A stretch of 64,000 nt of DNA from Antilocapra americana (GCA_007570785.1 ML661885.1:38248033-38312032); one strand, 5' to 3'. Shown: positions 44,560-56,713, counted from the stretch's first letter. Notes: a model not told the origin generated them from the letters alone. Made by a program: numbers and translations.

Positions 44560-45760
44560 CTACACCCACGAAATCTTAAAGAGGGTGGGGGGTGGAACCC
44601 CGCCACTTCGGTGGGCCGTCCGGGGTCAGCGCTGGTGCCACGGAACCGCCTGCTCCTGGAGGCCCCCGCCCCAGGGTCCCGCGCTGCACGGCCAGATCGC
44701 GGAAGGGGAGGGGGTCCCGGAGGCGACCGGCCCCGCGCCGGCGGTGGTGGGGAGGCTTGTTCCTTCCTGCGGTCATCCGCCGCCGGCCCGCGCCGCAGGT
44801 GACCCCGGCAGCTTGCCAGTGGTCCCCGCTCCCCTAGGCCGCGCCCACCCCAGCTCCCCCTGCCGCAGACGCCTCCTTGGGGTTTTCCGGCTCCGAGAGC
44901 CTCAGATGACCTCGCCGGCCGCCGGCCCGAGCCGCTCCCTCCTCCCGCCGCCCCCCCCTCTGCCTCCCGCCTCCCGGGCCGCGCGGCAGGGCTTTCTGAT
45001 GAGTCAGCGGGAGCCCGGGAGCCTCCAGCCGCGCCGGGGCATCTGCTCCGGTGACGCACCGTGACTCACGGGCGCCCGGGCAGCCGCAGTCCCCGAGCGC
45101 GCAGCGCCGAGTCGGGACGCCGAGCGCAGGCCCCGCACCCCCACCTCCACCCGGCCCCGGGCGGACCCCGCTCCGCTCCCCGCGCCGGGCATCGGGCTTC
45201 TCCCGCGTCCAGCGCCCTCCCCACCCCACCCCCGGCTCCCGCCCGCCTCCGGCGCTCTCCTCCCCGCGCCCCTCCGCTCCTGGCCCCAGTCCAAGCTGAC
45301 ATCAGACGCTGGCCGCCCGGCCACCCTCTGAGTCAACAGTTTCCGAAGCCGAGCCCGCTGCCAGGGGCGGGGGGAAAGCGCTGCCTCCGGGGGAGGCGGA
45401 GGGGGGGGTGCGGCTGGGCCCGGCAGCCGCCGGAGGGCGGAGGTGGGTGGGGACCAGCGGAGCTTTTTTTTACAAGAAGTCAAGGCGTGGGGTGCGGGGG
45501 GCGGTTAAGGGGAACCGAGAGGGTGAAAACCATCCTGCCGAGCAGCCGGGGCGGAGAGGAAACCTGCGCCCAGAGCCACGTGCTGGAGCCGGCGCGGGGT
45601 GGGTGGCTCGCGGAGGCGTTGGGGAGGGAGAGGCCGTTGCTGGGAAAGGTCCCAGGCCACGTTTCTGGGGGAGGAGCGCCGCGGGTGGACACGCTCGGCC
45701 CCAGGCCAGCCGGGGACCTTCGTGTCTGGAGAAGGTGGCCCAAGAGCCCTCTGACGGGAG
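44560..45760. promoter_or_regulatory. CpG island without an assigned gene (island B)
   Basis: Very G+C- and CpG-rich block with three exact AP-1 consensus sites (45000-45006, 45062-45068, 45329-45335) and a related TGACGCA at 45052-45058. Large open frames overlap on both strands, including a 496-codon minus frame (45059 to 43569) that reads across the L2 and MER5A remnants and so is unlikely to be a gene. Likely an active promoter or enhancer of an unknown, possibly non-coding, transcript. Confidence 0.65.
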
Positions 45761-46249
45761 CAACTCTGGCCGAGCCCCTGCCTGCTCAGGGATGGCCTTG
45801 CAGAAATGCTCTGGCCTAACCTAGTTGCCTCCTCTAACCGCGGTGGGATGGGGTTGGGGCTGAAGGGTCTTCCATCTTAGCCTGCCCCTGCCCACCACCA
45901 CCTCAAAGAGGGTATCTGTCCAGGGGTCAGAATTTGAGAGGCTGAGTAAACTGGGGGTGGGTGGCCATCCAGTGAAGGTAAGGTAGGAAGAAGAAAGGAA
46001 GCACAAAAAGAAGGAAGGAGAATCTTAAGAACCTGCCAAGGACCTAACCACAGTCCTTGGAAAGGTGAGTTTCCTGTTACCTGAGGTACTAGGCCAAAAT
46101 CCGGAGAGAAGATGGATTAGCTTCAGGAACGAAGGTGGAGTCTGGGCTTTTTTTTTGCTCTGACTAAGAGGCTGGAGTCTCTGAAGGAGATGGTCTTCCA
46201 CTGTCCGGGTTCAGCAAACCTCTTTGAGAGGCTGGTTCTAGGATGTGAA
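45761..46249. other. Flank of CpG island B, nothing identified
   Basis: Moderately GC-rich, with one T run at about 46150. No gene, clear repeat or strong motif was seen. Confidence 0.4.
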
Positions 46250-46437
46250 AGTGAAAGTTGCTCAGTGGTGGCCCACTCTTTTCGACCCCATGGGCTATAC
46301 AGTCTGTGGAATTCTCCAGGCCAGAATACTGGAGTGGGGAGCTGTTCCCTTCTCCAGGGGATCTTGCCAACCCAGGGATCGAACCCAGGTCTCCTGCATG
46401 GCAGGCGGATTGTTTACCAGCTGAGCCACAAGGGTTC
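46250..46437 (-). mobile_element. Bov-tA SINE, antisense
   Basis: gttgctcagtggtggcccactcttttcgacccc, gaatactggagtggggagctgttcccttctcc, cagggatcgaacccaggtctcctgcatggcaggc and agctgagccacaaggg. Confidence 0.92.
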
Positions 46438-47859
46438 TAGGTTGCTCAAGGACAAAAGACCTTTTAAAGAGCACCTGCCTGCACCTAAAAGTTCCCTGAC
46501 CCTTTGCCCTGCCCTTGTTAGACAGGAAGGAATGGAGAGGAGCCAGGAAGACAGAAAGGCAGCAGACCTCCACAGGTTCCTGGGTTTCCTCCCCTCCCAG
46601 TCCATCCCAACTCACCCCACCCTATAAAACTGCCGTGGGTGGGGGGCTTCCAGCTGGAATTCCCTCAATCTCTTTCCGGGATTTGATTTGCCCTTCTTTC
46701 CAAAGCCACGGCTCAGCAAGTGATGCCAGCCCCGGGAGGGGGTTTCCGGGTCTCATCTTGCAGGCAGAAGGAGCACAACATCTGGGTGCCCAGAACCCGT
46801 CCGGATCTGTGCAGAGCTGTTTGTCCGTGTAGCCTCCCAGGACCACGTGAGCTGCCTCTCACCCCGTGTGACCCTTGTTCAGACACAGGCAGAGCAGAGC
46901 TCCTGGCCCCCTTCCCGTCATGCACAGCCTTCTCCCAAGTGTGCAGGTGGGTGGCTCATTCCTGCTGGGTCAAAACAGCATTGAGCCAGACTCCTGGGAA
47001 ACTCTGTTCTCCAGACCTCTGTAGAAGAGATGAAAATGACAGCTCTTGGGAAACCAGGGGGTCTCATTTGCTGAGGTGGGACAAGATGCGGAGCCCTGTG
47101 ACATCTAAGAGCAGAAGGACTGGCTGGGGACCCTCATGGACGCTCTTAGTTTGGAGCAGAAGGTCATGGGCCCTGGGTGGTTGCCCTTTGGGGGAAGTTG
47201 GTGGGGTGAACCAACGGGGGTTTATCCTGGGAGCTGAGGCCAGGTGCAGCAGGGGCTCTGGCCGGATACCAAAGCCACAAACACTGCAACCCCCAACTCC
47301 CACTTTTTTTTTTCCTTCTTCTTCATGCTGAGAGCGCCCTTGGTAGGGGCTGCCTCCTCCACTGTTTCAGAGTCTGCTTTCTCATGTGTGTGTCAGAGAG
47401 GCAGTCGTCATGCCCTCTGTCAAGCTCTTTTTCTCCCTCTCCCTGATCTTCAAGCCTGTGACCCTTGGCACCTGCACTGTCACCCTTCCCACGCTCTGCT
47501 TGGCCTGAGAGAGAGGTTTTGCTGTCTTCAGCTTTCCTCTCCCCCCAGAGGCCTGCTGGGAAGGCCCAGAGTTTCATCTTTGCAACTCCCTCCTGGTGGA
47601 ACGCATGAGGAAGTGAATTAGCTGTCAGCTCCGTCCTCTTCTGCTCCAGCTTGGCCTGGCAGCCCTCTTTGTTTCTGAGGGCGCTTCCTGTTTGCTGTGT
47701 CTGCTGCCTCCTCGAGAGCCTCATCCTGGGTTTTGACCCATCCTGCCCCTTGCCTCAGGATTCAGCTCAGCTGTTGTGAAGCTGGCTTGTTCACCTGATG
47801 GACCCCTGGAGCTGCTCAGCAGGAAGAGTCTATGTGCCTCCCCTTAGCACCTCCCCTAT
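46438..47859. other. Intergenic, unassigned
   Basis: About 1.4 kb of GC-rich sequence with several open frames of 100-200 codons. The longest is 203 codons at 46720-47331 on the + strand. None has a recognisable domain, and both strands are open to a similar extent. No repeats recognised. Confidence 0.4.
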
Positions 47860-48066
47860 GGGCTCCCCTGGGGTTCAGGCGGTAGGGAGTCTGCCTGCAA
47901 TGCAGGAGGCCGGGGTTTGATCCCTGGGCCAGGAAGATCCCCTGGAGGAGGGAATGGCAACCCACTCGGGTACTCTTGCCTGGAGAATCCCAGGGACAGA
48001 GGAGCCTGGTGGGCTACAGTCCTTGGGGTCTCAGAGAGTCGGACACGACTGAGTGGCTAACACTGC
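47860..48066 (+). mobile_element. Bov-tA SINE
   Basis: gggctcccctggggttcagg, ctgcctgcaatgcaggaggcc, gcaacccactcgggtactcttgcctggagaatccc and agagagtcggacacgactgagtggctaacact. Confidence 0.93.
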
Positions 48067-48599
48067 CATTAGGCAGACGGTCACTGGGATCTAAGTGTAC
48101 CTCACTAAAGCAAACCCGCCCATTGACTGTACATGCGCACTCAGGAACGCGGGTGGCCCTAACTGAAGCTAACATGTCATGTGCAAATTCCGCAATCCTA
48201 CAACAGATAAAGCAGGGGCTACCGTCCTTCACAAAACATTTTCCAAGCGTGTTGTTGAATATGAGATTCCTCGTACTCATTTGGAGGGCTTGTTTTCCTC
48301 GCAACTTTTGGGGAATGGATATATTGAAAGTGAGATACGAAATTAGGAGACGAATTGGCAGAGATCAGTCTGTTTTCAGGGAGTCATGTAACCAAGTTCT
48401 GTATCACTGCACGTGCCAGAAAAGTTGGACAGGAAACTGAACCAAACTAGGAACATCTGCCTCAAAGGGTGTGGCAGGGTTCGGCAGAACTTCTCAAAAC
48501 AGCTGGCACTGCATGGTAGCATTTGTCACTGAACTAAAAAACTAATCTTCTCCACTCTTCCTTGACTGGTGGAGCAGAGGGCCAGGGACCCTGTGTGAG

Positions 48600-48765
48600 A
48601 AAATCCGGTTCTAGCTCTGGTTTTTCTGTGTCTGAGCTCCACTACTTTGGGTCACCTGCTGATCTGTCTGTGCCTAGATTTCTTCTCCTGTAAAATAGAG
48701 ATCCTTACACCTACTTCTTAGGGCTCTTTGGAGGACCAGAGGAAGTAATTGACAGCCCTGTGGGT
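48600..48765 (+). repeat. MIR fragment
   Basis: tttgggtcacctgctgatctgtctgtgcctagatttcttctcctgtaaaatagagatcc follows the MIR 3' pattern. Confidence 0.65.
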
Positions 48766-49439
48766 GCCCAGTGTACATCTGAAAGTATCACAACATTGTA
48801 AATCAACTATACTCTGACGAAAATTAAGTGGTGTTTAGCTGTTGGGGGTAACAACTTCCTTAAGTGTATAATCTTCTCCATTAGGGTTCTTTAGGTCTAG
48901 GTTCTGTCCAGGGTCAAGAAAGTCAAACTGAGAGAATGTAGAGCTATTTTTCAGAAGCCACTGGAGCCAAAAGACCAACATCTCTAGGAGAGGTAAGGAA
49001 TTTAAGAGCAACACAATCTGCCAGCCAATGGTGGATTTCAGGCCTGAGAGAAACCTGATAATGAGTCATTCTGAGGCCTGATCGGTGACAGAGATGACCT
49101 TTGCCCAGGCATTGGCATGTTTGAGCCTTTAATGCAGGAGGTGTTGAAAGAGCCTAATAAATTCTTATTGAATCAAATCCAAGAGTTTGAAGAAAAAGTG
49201 TAGAGTTTGTATTCTGGGTACCCCTGTGCCAGGTAAGAGGTGACCCTGAGGGAAAACACCAAGTCAGTCCCTGCTCCAGTGGGTGATGGGTCCCAGAGCC
49301 TCACGCTGGGCCCTGGACTCTTGCTCTTGTGAATGGGAGCAGATCACATTCCTAGGAAGGACAGACTGACGGGCTGCATTGGGCACCATTGGGAGAGGGA
49401 GTAAGAACTGTCCTTCATACCTCACCTTAGCTCTTTCTG

Positions 49440-49658
49440 GGCTTCCCTGGTGGTTCAGACAGGAAGGAATCTGCCTGCAATGCAGAAGACCCAGGTTCAA
49501 TCTCTGGGTCAGGAAGATCCCCCTGGAGGAGGGCATGGCAACCCACTCCAGTACTCTTGCCTGGAGAATCCCAAGGACAGAGGAGCCTGGCTGGTTACAG
49601 TCCATGGAGTTGCAAAGAGTTGGACACAACTGAGTGACTAACACTTTCACTTTCAGCT
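49440..49658 (+). mobile_element. Bov-tA SINE, full length
   Basis: gggcttccctggtggttcagac, ctgcctgcaatgcagaagaccc, ctctgggtcaggaagatccccctgg, cccactccagtactcttgcctggagaat, ending gactaacactttcactttc. Confidence 0.95.
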
Positions 49659-50227
49659 CTTTCTGGCCCATCTGACACCAGTCCAGAGACTGTATCATAT
49701 GTTCTTCTAGAACTCCATAACCAAGCACCACAAACTGGGTGTCTTAAAACAACAGAAATGTATTTTCTCAGAATTCTAGAGGCTGAAGTTATCAGCAGGG
49801 CCCTGCTCCCTCTGAGAGTCTAGGTAGAATCTTTCCTTGTCTCTTCCTAGGAAGGCCCCTGAGGGCTCTGAAAGGAACTGCCCTCACGCAGGTGCAGGGC
49901 TCATCGTGAGGCTCTGGACCCATCACCCGCTGGAGCAGGGTCTGATTCATTGTTTTCCCTCAGGGTCACATCTCACCTGGCACAGGGGTACCCAGAATAT
50001 AAACTCTGCACTTTTTCTTCAAACTCTTGGATATGGCTCAATGAATAATCATTTATTAGGCTCTTTCAACACCTCCTGCAATCCTTGGCATTCCTTGGCC
50101 TACAGCTACATCACTCCAATTTCTGCCTCTGTTAGCACATGGCGTTCTGTGTGCATCTTCACATGGCAGTCTCTTTGTTAGAATCGCAGTCACAGTGAAT
50201 AAGGGCCCACCCTAATAGCCCCTTCTC

Positions 50228-50590
50228 TTTTTTTTTTTTAATATTTCTATTTATTTGTGCATGCTAAGTCGCTTCAGTTATGTCCAACTCTGTGCAACCC
50301 CATGGACTGTAGCCCGCCAGGCTCCTCTGTCCATGGGATTCTTCAGGCAAGAATACTTGGAGTGAGTTGCCACGCACTCCTCCAGGGGATTTTCCTGATC
50401 CAGGGATTGAACCCACGTCTCTTGTGTCTCCTGCATTGGCAGGCGGGTTCTTTATCTCTAGCGCCACCCTGTTTGGCTCCACAGGGTCTTAGTTGTGGCA
50501 TGTGGGATCTAGTTCCCTGAACAGAGATCCAACCAGGCCTCCTGCTTTGGCATCACAGAGTCTCAGCCACTGGACCATCAGAGAAGTCCT
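50228..50590 (-). mobile_element. CHR-type SINE, antisense, split by a Bov-tA
   Basis: The left piece is the poly-T and atatttctatttatttg at 50228-50256. The right piece resumes at about 50470 with tttggctccacagggtcttagttgtggc and ends actggaccatcagagaagtcct. Confidence 0.85.
50257..50469 (-). mobile_element. Bov-tA SINE, antisense, inside a CHR SINE
   Basis: gctaagtcgcttcagttatgtccaactctgtgc, ctccaggggattttcctgatccagggattgaaccc, ending ctcctgcattggcaggcgggttc. Complete. Confidence 0.93.
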
Positions 50591-51429
50591 CTAATCGCTT
50601 CTTCTTAATTTAATTACACCTGCAAAGACCCTGTTTCCAAATAAGGTCACATCCACAGGTACTGGCCGGGGGGAGGGGGGTTAGGATTTCACAGTATCTT
50701 CTAAGGGAAAACAATTCAGCCCGTAACCTGTGTTAAGAGTGATGTCTTTGATAAACGGTCTGCTGCACAGGCCAAGAGGGTAGTCAACATGGGTATCTTG
50801 CCCTGTGCCAGCAAGGGGGCAGATTGAAACAGCAAGTTAGCACCCACCAGTCAGGAGTCTCAGGAACACTCATTTCCTTTAATCCAGCGATGCACCACTA
50901 GGAATCCAGCTGGAGAAAGGCATCAAAAATGTTGATAAAACTTAATGTACAGAGGTCTTCTCAGTGCTGTTTGTTAGAAACAAACTTCAACATCCAACAG
51001 TTAAGGATGGTTATTAAAATAAGCCTCATCCCACATGAGGGGGTGCTAATAGCTTTTAGAAATGATATTTCCAGGAAAAAAAAATTGAAACATGGAAAAA
51101 AATGAAATGATATATTCTGTATGTTGTCAACTTTATTTAAAAAATGGACACAGAAGAAGAGAATATGATGTTAACAGTCTCCCCTCTTCTTGGGAGAGAT
51201 TATGAGTGATTTTTTTAAAAAATTATTATTAGGGAGATATATGTTCTCTTCATTAGCTTGATAACCAAGGAGAAAAAAGCCCTAATGTCATTTTAAAAAT
51301 AGTTATATAAATAGTTTCCTGGAATATACATTCCAGGAAATTTCTGGTTGAGAGGAGAGTAGCAGCTGCCAGGTGTCCAGCTGATTTCTGTTTATAAGCC
51401 ACAGCCGTAACCTTTCTAGAATTTCTCAA

Positions 51430-51570
51430 CATGCAGTTGGATGGCTCCTTGCCTCAGAATTACCCATGATGCTTATTTAAAAATGCAGAATTCTAGGCCC
51501 CACCCCAGGCCTACTAAACTGGGCCCAGGAATTTGCATTCTTACAGGCTCTGAGCACTTGAGTTTGAATT
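51430..51570 (+). repeat. MER5-like hAT fragment
   Basis: ctcagaattacccatgatgcttatttaaaaatgcagaattctaggccccaccccaggc and gcccaggaatttgcattcttacaggc fit the MER5 group. Ends unclear. Confidence 0.6.
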
Positions 51571-51862
51571 CCTCTTATCTTAGAGGCTAGGGACAACCCA
51601 CTCATCAGTAATCCAGCATGATGTCTCACATCAGTCGTTTTGAGGAATAAAACCAAATAAACAGAGAAGTTATTTTTTTAATAAAGTTCACTCTTGGTTG
51701 TCCCTAGGACAGGAAGCTGCAAACCAAATATTCAGAAAGAACAGAAAATTCATAATTATATTTTATTTTGGAATTAAGTAACAGCAGGTGGTGTGTCTTA
51801 TTTTATGTTAGGCTAATAATGAAAATGAGTTAACATTCCAGACTCTAGCCTGAAAAGTGATA

Positions 51863-52072
51863 AAGTGTTAGTCCTTCAGTTATGTCCAACTCTCAGCAGC
51901 CCCGTGGACTGTAGCCCGCCAGGCTCCTCTGTCCATGGATTTCCCAGGCAAGAATACTGGAGTAGGTTGCCATTCACTTCTTCAGGAGGTCTTCCTGACC
52001 CAGAGATTGAACCCAAGTCTAACCTGCATTGCAGGAAGATTCTTTCCTGTCTGAGCCACCAGGGAAGCCCCT
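51863..52072 (-). mobile_element. Bov-tA SINE, antisense
   Basis: agtgttagtccttcagttatgtcc, gcaagaatactggagtaggttgccattcac, cctgacccagagattgaaccc and tgagccaccagggaagcccc. Confidence 0.93.
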
Positions 52073-52217
52073 AGCCTAGGCTGGAATTAAGAAAAGTAGT
52101 TGCAGGAGAATGTTGGCCCACAGGAAATGCTGTGCCCTATTACCGAGCGTGTATTCTACATGCTGTTAGTTCAGCATCGTAATTATAGATGTGATCACTT
52201 TTTAACTCACAACCTGA

Positions 52218-52470
52218 AGCTGAAGCGCTAATCCTTTGGCCACCTGATGGGAAAAGAACTGACTCCTCCGAAAAGACCCTGATGCTGGAAAAGATTGAAG
52301 GAGGGAGGAGAAGGGGATGACAGAGGATGAGAGGGTTGGATGGCATCACTGACTCGATGGACATGAGTTTGAGTAAGCTCCGGGAGCTGGTGATGGACAG
52401 GGAGGCCCGGCGTGCTGCAGTCCGGTTGCAAAGAGTCGGACAGGACCGAGCGACTGAACTGAACTGAGGC
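52218..52470 (+). mobile_element. ART2/BovB 3' element, sense
   Basis: cctttggccacctgatgggaaaagaactgactcc, aagaccctgatgctggaaaagattgaagg, ggatggcatcactgactcgatggacatgagtttgagtaagctcc and ending gagcgactgaactgaactgag. Confidence 0.92.
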
Positions 52471-54150
52471 GCCTCTATTGACTGGTTTAGGGGAATGATG
52501 TTGGAAGACGGTGGAAAGTTCTCCACTTTAGAGGTGCCTGCCAGCTTAGGGCAGGGGCTGGCTGAGAGCACCCTCCTGGTCCCGTGGGCTGTGACCTGTC
52601 CAAACCCAGAGGGGCTGTAGCTTTGGGTTGGGGGAGAGAAGGGAGGCAGCTGTGCAATCAGCCATCTCGTCAGTAGGTGAAACTCAGCACCACAAGAGGG
52701 CCAGCATTCAGGGCTTTAGTTCACACTTGTTGCTTCAGGGAGAAAAGATGAGCCATCGGGAGAAGGAAATATCTCGAGAATGAAGACTGCAGCTACGTGT
52801 GGGAGCCAGGAGGAAAAAAAAACAACTGAGAGCGACAGCAGCTGGGGAGCTCTGCCTCAGCCTGGCAGGGGCTCGGCCCCTCCGGGGCCCCTCTCTAGAG
52901 TGATGGCTTCAGGCTTCAGGAAGCAGGTCGCCCTGTGCCTGACTTGACCTGTGTGGGTGGGAGGAGGGCAGGGAACAAAAAGGTGGGCAAAGTGCATGGC
53001 CACCTTTCAATCACACCTCAGGTGTGTCGTGATCGCCAGTGCTCTGGCTGGAGTGGATGGGAAATGAGAGCTGGGTGGGCAGGACCCTCCTCCACGCACC
53101 AGCTCAGGGAGGCTCCCAGCCCTCAGCTGAGAGCGGGGAGCTGGGGAGGCGGGCCAGACGGGCCTTCTTCCCTGCTGCACTGGGAGGGAGCTGGGGAGGC
53201 CGCCAAAAGGGTTAGGGCCCATCGAGGGAAAGAAATGTCAAAGGAAGCCCTGTATCTTTCATACAACATGTAATTAACTCTCAACAGAAAGAGCCACGAA
53301 TTCATAATGGGAGCCGACAGTGAGGGAGGAAGGCTCCGACAAGCATGAGATTCGTCGTGGGTTTGTTTTTTTTTTTTAATTTTTAAAGGAACACGAACAG
53401 TTGCAGCTATAATCGTGGACCTCCTCCGGTGATAGTGTCTCCCCAGCAACAGGCGGATCGTGCTGTCTCCTGCCTGACCCCGGCAGGGTGAGCAGGAAGC
53501 GCTTTTCTGCCTCAGAGATCTCTCCAGGCCCCCAGTGCTCAGGGGGTGGGGGCCGTGGGCAGCCACCGCTCTGTCAGCCTGGGGAGCCGGCTGCAGAGCC
53601 ATCTCCTCCCCAGGAGCCGTCCTGGGTCTCCAGCCAGCAGCTCCCGAGGTCGCCCTTCTGGCAGAGCCCAGGCCTCGTCCCTAGTGCCCTGCCCTCTGCA
53701 GGGCGGCTGCAGGCAGTGAGGAAGAAAGGCGGGGAGCCCTTGGGTGGGGTGGCTGCAGGTGGGCAGGGCCTGGGCAACCGCCAGAACAAACCGGAGCCAG
53801 TGCTTTCCCCCTTGGGCACAAAGGGCTCGATGTGAGGGACACGCCCGCCCCGTGTGCAAGCGGGAGGCTCACGTTTCCTGACAGAGGAGGAGGCCGCTCC
53901 CAGACCATCCCGGGTGTGGCCTGGAGGCTGAAGCCTGCTGGGCAGGCGCTACGGTGCCCCCGCCCTCCACCGCCCCACCGTGGACTCCTGGTGACCCGTC
54001 TGGGTGGCTTCAGCCCTCCTTATCCTCTGGTCTGCACATGAGGGTGGAGAAAGGCCTGGACAGGCCGCTTAACTCCACAGGACGTGGGCATCTGCCTTTT
54101 CTTCCTCTGAGAAAGAGCCTTCCTAGGTCCACTCCCTTCCCCGACCACAG
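52471..54150. other. Intergenic, largely unassigned
   Basis: Mostly GC-rich unique-looking sequence. A CTCF-like core, CCACAAGAGGGC, lies at 52690-52701 (11 of 12 matches) and a T run at about 53367. Open frames up to about 160 codons (53123-53602 minus) have no recognisable domain. Confidence 0.4.
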
Positions 54151-54156
54151 ACACAC

Positions 54157-54202
54157 GTGTGGGCTCACACACATGTACACACACACACACACACACACAC
54201 AT
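54157..54202 (+). repeat. (CA)n microsatellite
   Basis: Imperfect then perfect CA repeat, about 12 uninterrupted units at its right end. Confidence 0.9.
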
Positions 54203-54887
54203 TCATTAGCTCCCAGTCTAAATGAGAGAAGGTCCTGCCCAACGGCACTCAGGCTAGTCAACTCTGTTGTGCAGACCCACTTCCCCCAGACCATTGCCTC
54301 AGAGAAGTTAGACTAGGCCCCAGAGAAGTCAGGCCTGGCAACAGGGAACAAGAACCACAGTACATCTTTGCTGACGCTCACGGATCCCCTGGGGCTGATC
54401 TGCCATGCCATGGACATGGATGGGTCAGGAAGTTACTGAAACTTTCCCTGGGCCTCTTGGGCTTTGGGTTTTAAAATGAAAGAGTTGGTAAATCAACTCT
54501 ACCCCAATAAAAAAGGTAAAAGTCAAATGAAAAAAAGTTAAGCGTTCGAATACTATTTCTATGCTCTGTTCAGCAGTCAGTCAGGCTGAGAGCCCCCGGT
54601 TGCAGGGCGTCCACACAGCTCCTGCAGCCCTGCTGCGTTGGGTGGGCCCTGCGGCCTCTGCCAGGGGGCAGGACAGGCGTGGTCCTCTGACCACTGCTGA
54701 AGCCACTGATAGTGGATGAGAAGTGGGCAGTCTTTGAACGTAGGGCTTTTCTCTGTCCTGTGCTGTGAACTATGAAGAGGATGTTCATGTACTGAACATG
54801 CATTTCTTGGGAACCATCTAGAAAATAAACATTTCCTGCTCTCAGGAGCTTACATTTGACACAAAAGCCTGGGAGCTTCTCTGCACT

Positions 54888-55257
54888 CATTTTTCTATAG
54901 CTGCTGTAACAAAGCACCACAGATTGGGTGGCTTAAGCAACAGAAATGTTATTTTCTCACAGTTCTAGACGTTAGCAATCCAAGATCAAGGTCTTGGCAG
55001 GGTTGGTTCCCTCTGAGTCACCCTGATTTCTTCCTGCGTCTTCATATGGTGTTCTCCATGTGTGTCTGTGTGTCCAAATTTCCCCGTTTTATAAACACAC
55101 CACTCATAAAATTAGAGCCCACCCTAATGGCCTTATTAACTTGAGTATCTCTGGAAAGACTTTATCCTCGACAAAGGTTACGTTCTGAAATACAAAGGGT
55201 TAAGACTCCAGTGTGCTTTCTTCTCTGGGAGGTGGACACAATTCAAGTCATAACAAC
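54888..55257 (-). mobile_element. MLT1-type LTR, antisense
   Basis: tatagctgctgtaacaaagcaccacagattgggtggcttaagcaacagaaatg at the left, caagatcaaggtcttggcagggttggttcc, then gtggacacaattcaagtcataacaa at the right. Nearly complete. Confidence 0.8.
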
Positions 55258-55734
55258 CTCTACAGAGACATGTAGGAAAGTATGAAGGCGAGTCAGTTGC
55301 TTTTGAGGTGCCCGCAGTCTCCTGCTTCTTCTTCTCTTTTTTTTTTTTAGTCTCCTGCTTCTTCAAGGTCTCTGGTGAATGTACCTGGTTGGTGGAACCT
55401 GGGTCATGAACCTGTGCCCCACTGCAGAGCAGGCTGGGAAATTCAGTTTCTGGCTTCTCACCTTGGGGAGGATTGGTATCTAATGTGGGATTTTACCCAA
55501 ATACAGGAAGAGCATTCAAAGGGTTCATGGGAAAGTGGCCACAAACCACAAGAGGAGTCTACTATGTAGGTGCTTTCAGATTTTCTCCAAGGGAACCCGA
55601 AAGCAGAGAATGAGAACAACCATGTTGAAGTTTTGTCTCCCGTTTAGTGCCTGGTGTTGTGTGCTGCCCACTGCAGAGATCAGACGTTGGTGACCACAGA
55701 AAACATCTAGCAAGTCTCAAAAATGGTGAACAGC

Positions 55735-55965
55735 TAATGTGTTCTAAGCATTTACTGTGTGCCAGGAATTTTTCTGAGCTCCTTACGTGCTCCTTACTTG
55801 CCTCATTTCATCCTCGAAGCAGCCTTAGGAAGCAGAGCTGATGATTACCTCCCTTTCACAGGTAAGAAGATGGAGATACTGAGAGATCAAGCAACCAGTT
55901 AGTGGGTAAAAGAACCAGGGTTAGAACCCAGCTATTTCAGTCTGAGACTGAGAGCTTAGCCACTT
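55735..55965 (+). repeat. MIR SINE
   Basis: atttactgtgtgccaggaatttttctgagctcc, tcatttcatcctcgaagcagcc, cacaggtaagaagatggagatac and accagggttagaacccagc follow the MIR order over about 230 bases. Confidence 0.75.
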
Positions 55966-56491
55966 TGTTCCCTAAGAGATGGAAGAAGATCATGCAAGAT
56001 GGGGGAAAAACCTCCTGGCCAGGCTGCTGGGCAGGTGGGTGAGTGCTATTATGTCATTTGCCCAGGTGGCAACCTGGGAGCTCACCAGAGCCACCCCTGG
56101 GTGGCAGATACATTGTCTCACACTCTCTGTGAGCCAAGGTGGGTGTGATGTGGGTGTGAGGCACCCCTGACAAAGTCCTTGGGAATCCTGGGAGGGAGGC
56201 GTGGGAGGAAGCAGGGGGGAGGAGGGAGGGAGTGGTGCGGGCTGGCCCAGGAGGCCCTGCCTGGCGTGGCTGAGGACAGCTTGCGTCAGAGGATGCTGGG
56301 CAGGGCAGGCACTGGCTCCCCTGTGAGGCGGGGAGGGCCCCAGGCTGGGCCCTTGCCAGGGTGCTGCCTGGAGAGGGCTGGATGTTCCCAAAGGTTCTTC
56401 CCCAGGGACCCAGAGGAACAGCTGGGTCTTGAAGGGGCCGAGGGGCTGCCAGGGCAGACCCTCCGTGTTAAGAGCCTCCGTGTTGCATTAG

Positions 56492-56702
56492 AGGCTTCCT
56501 TGGTGGTTCAGACAGTAAAAAATCTGCCTGCAGTGCAGGAGACCTGGGTTCAATCCCTGGGTCAGCAAGAGTCCCTGGAGAAGGTAATGCAACCCACTCC
56601 AGTATTCTTGCCTGGGAAATCCCATGGACAGAGGAGCCTGGTGGGCTACAATCCATGGGGTTGCAAAGAATTGGACACGATTAAGTGGCTAACACTTAAC
56701 CA
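56492..56702 (+). mobile_element. Bov-tA SINE (first of a tandem pair)
   Basis: ggcttccttggtggttcagacagt, cctgcagtgcaggagacctgggttc, ccagtattcttgcctgggaaat and ending ttaagtggctaacactta. Confidence 0.94.
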
Positions 56703-56713
56703 GGTTCCTGCCA

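Larger units (their letters stand above)
49700..50727 (-). mobile_element. MLT1-type LTR, antisense, broken by nested insertions
   Basis: The reversed 3' part (aaccaagcaccacaaactgggtgtcttaaaacaacagaaatg) is at 49700-49850. The rest (gttagaatcgcagtcacagtgaataagggcccaccctaatag, then gcaaagaccctgtttccaaataaggtcacatcc) is at about 50110-50227 and 50591-50727. The gaps are a block at about 49860-50085 of unclear origin and a CHR SINE that itself holds a Bov-tA. Confidence 0.75.

Noticed and set aside
43569..45059. 496-codon open frame on the minus strand
   Set aside because: It starts in a CpG island, is rich in Gly/Pro/Arg/Ser as GC-rich noise is, and runs in reverse through an L2 piece (43845-44060). 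No domain is recognised.
45061..45819. 252-codon plus-strand frame in CpG island B
   Set aside because: Low-complexity GC-rich translation, competing frames on the other strand, no domain.
52140..52571. 143-codon minus-strand frame
   Set aside because: Almost entirely within the ART2/BovB element and recurrent in other copies here (for example 40882-41202 and 62126-62404).
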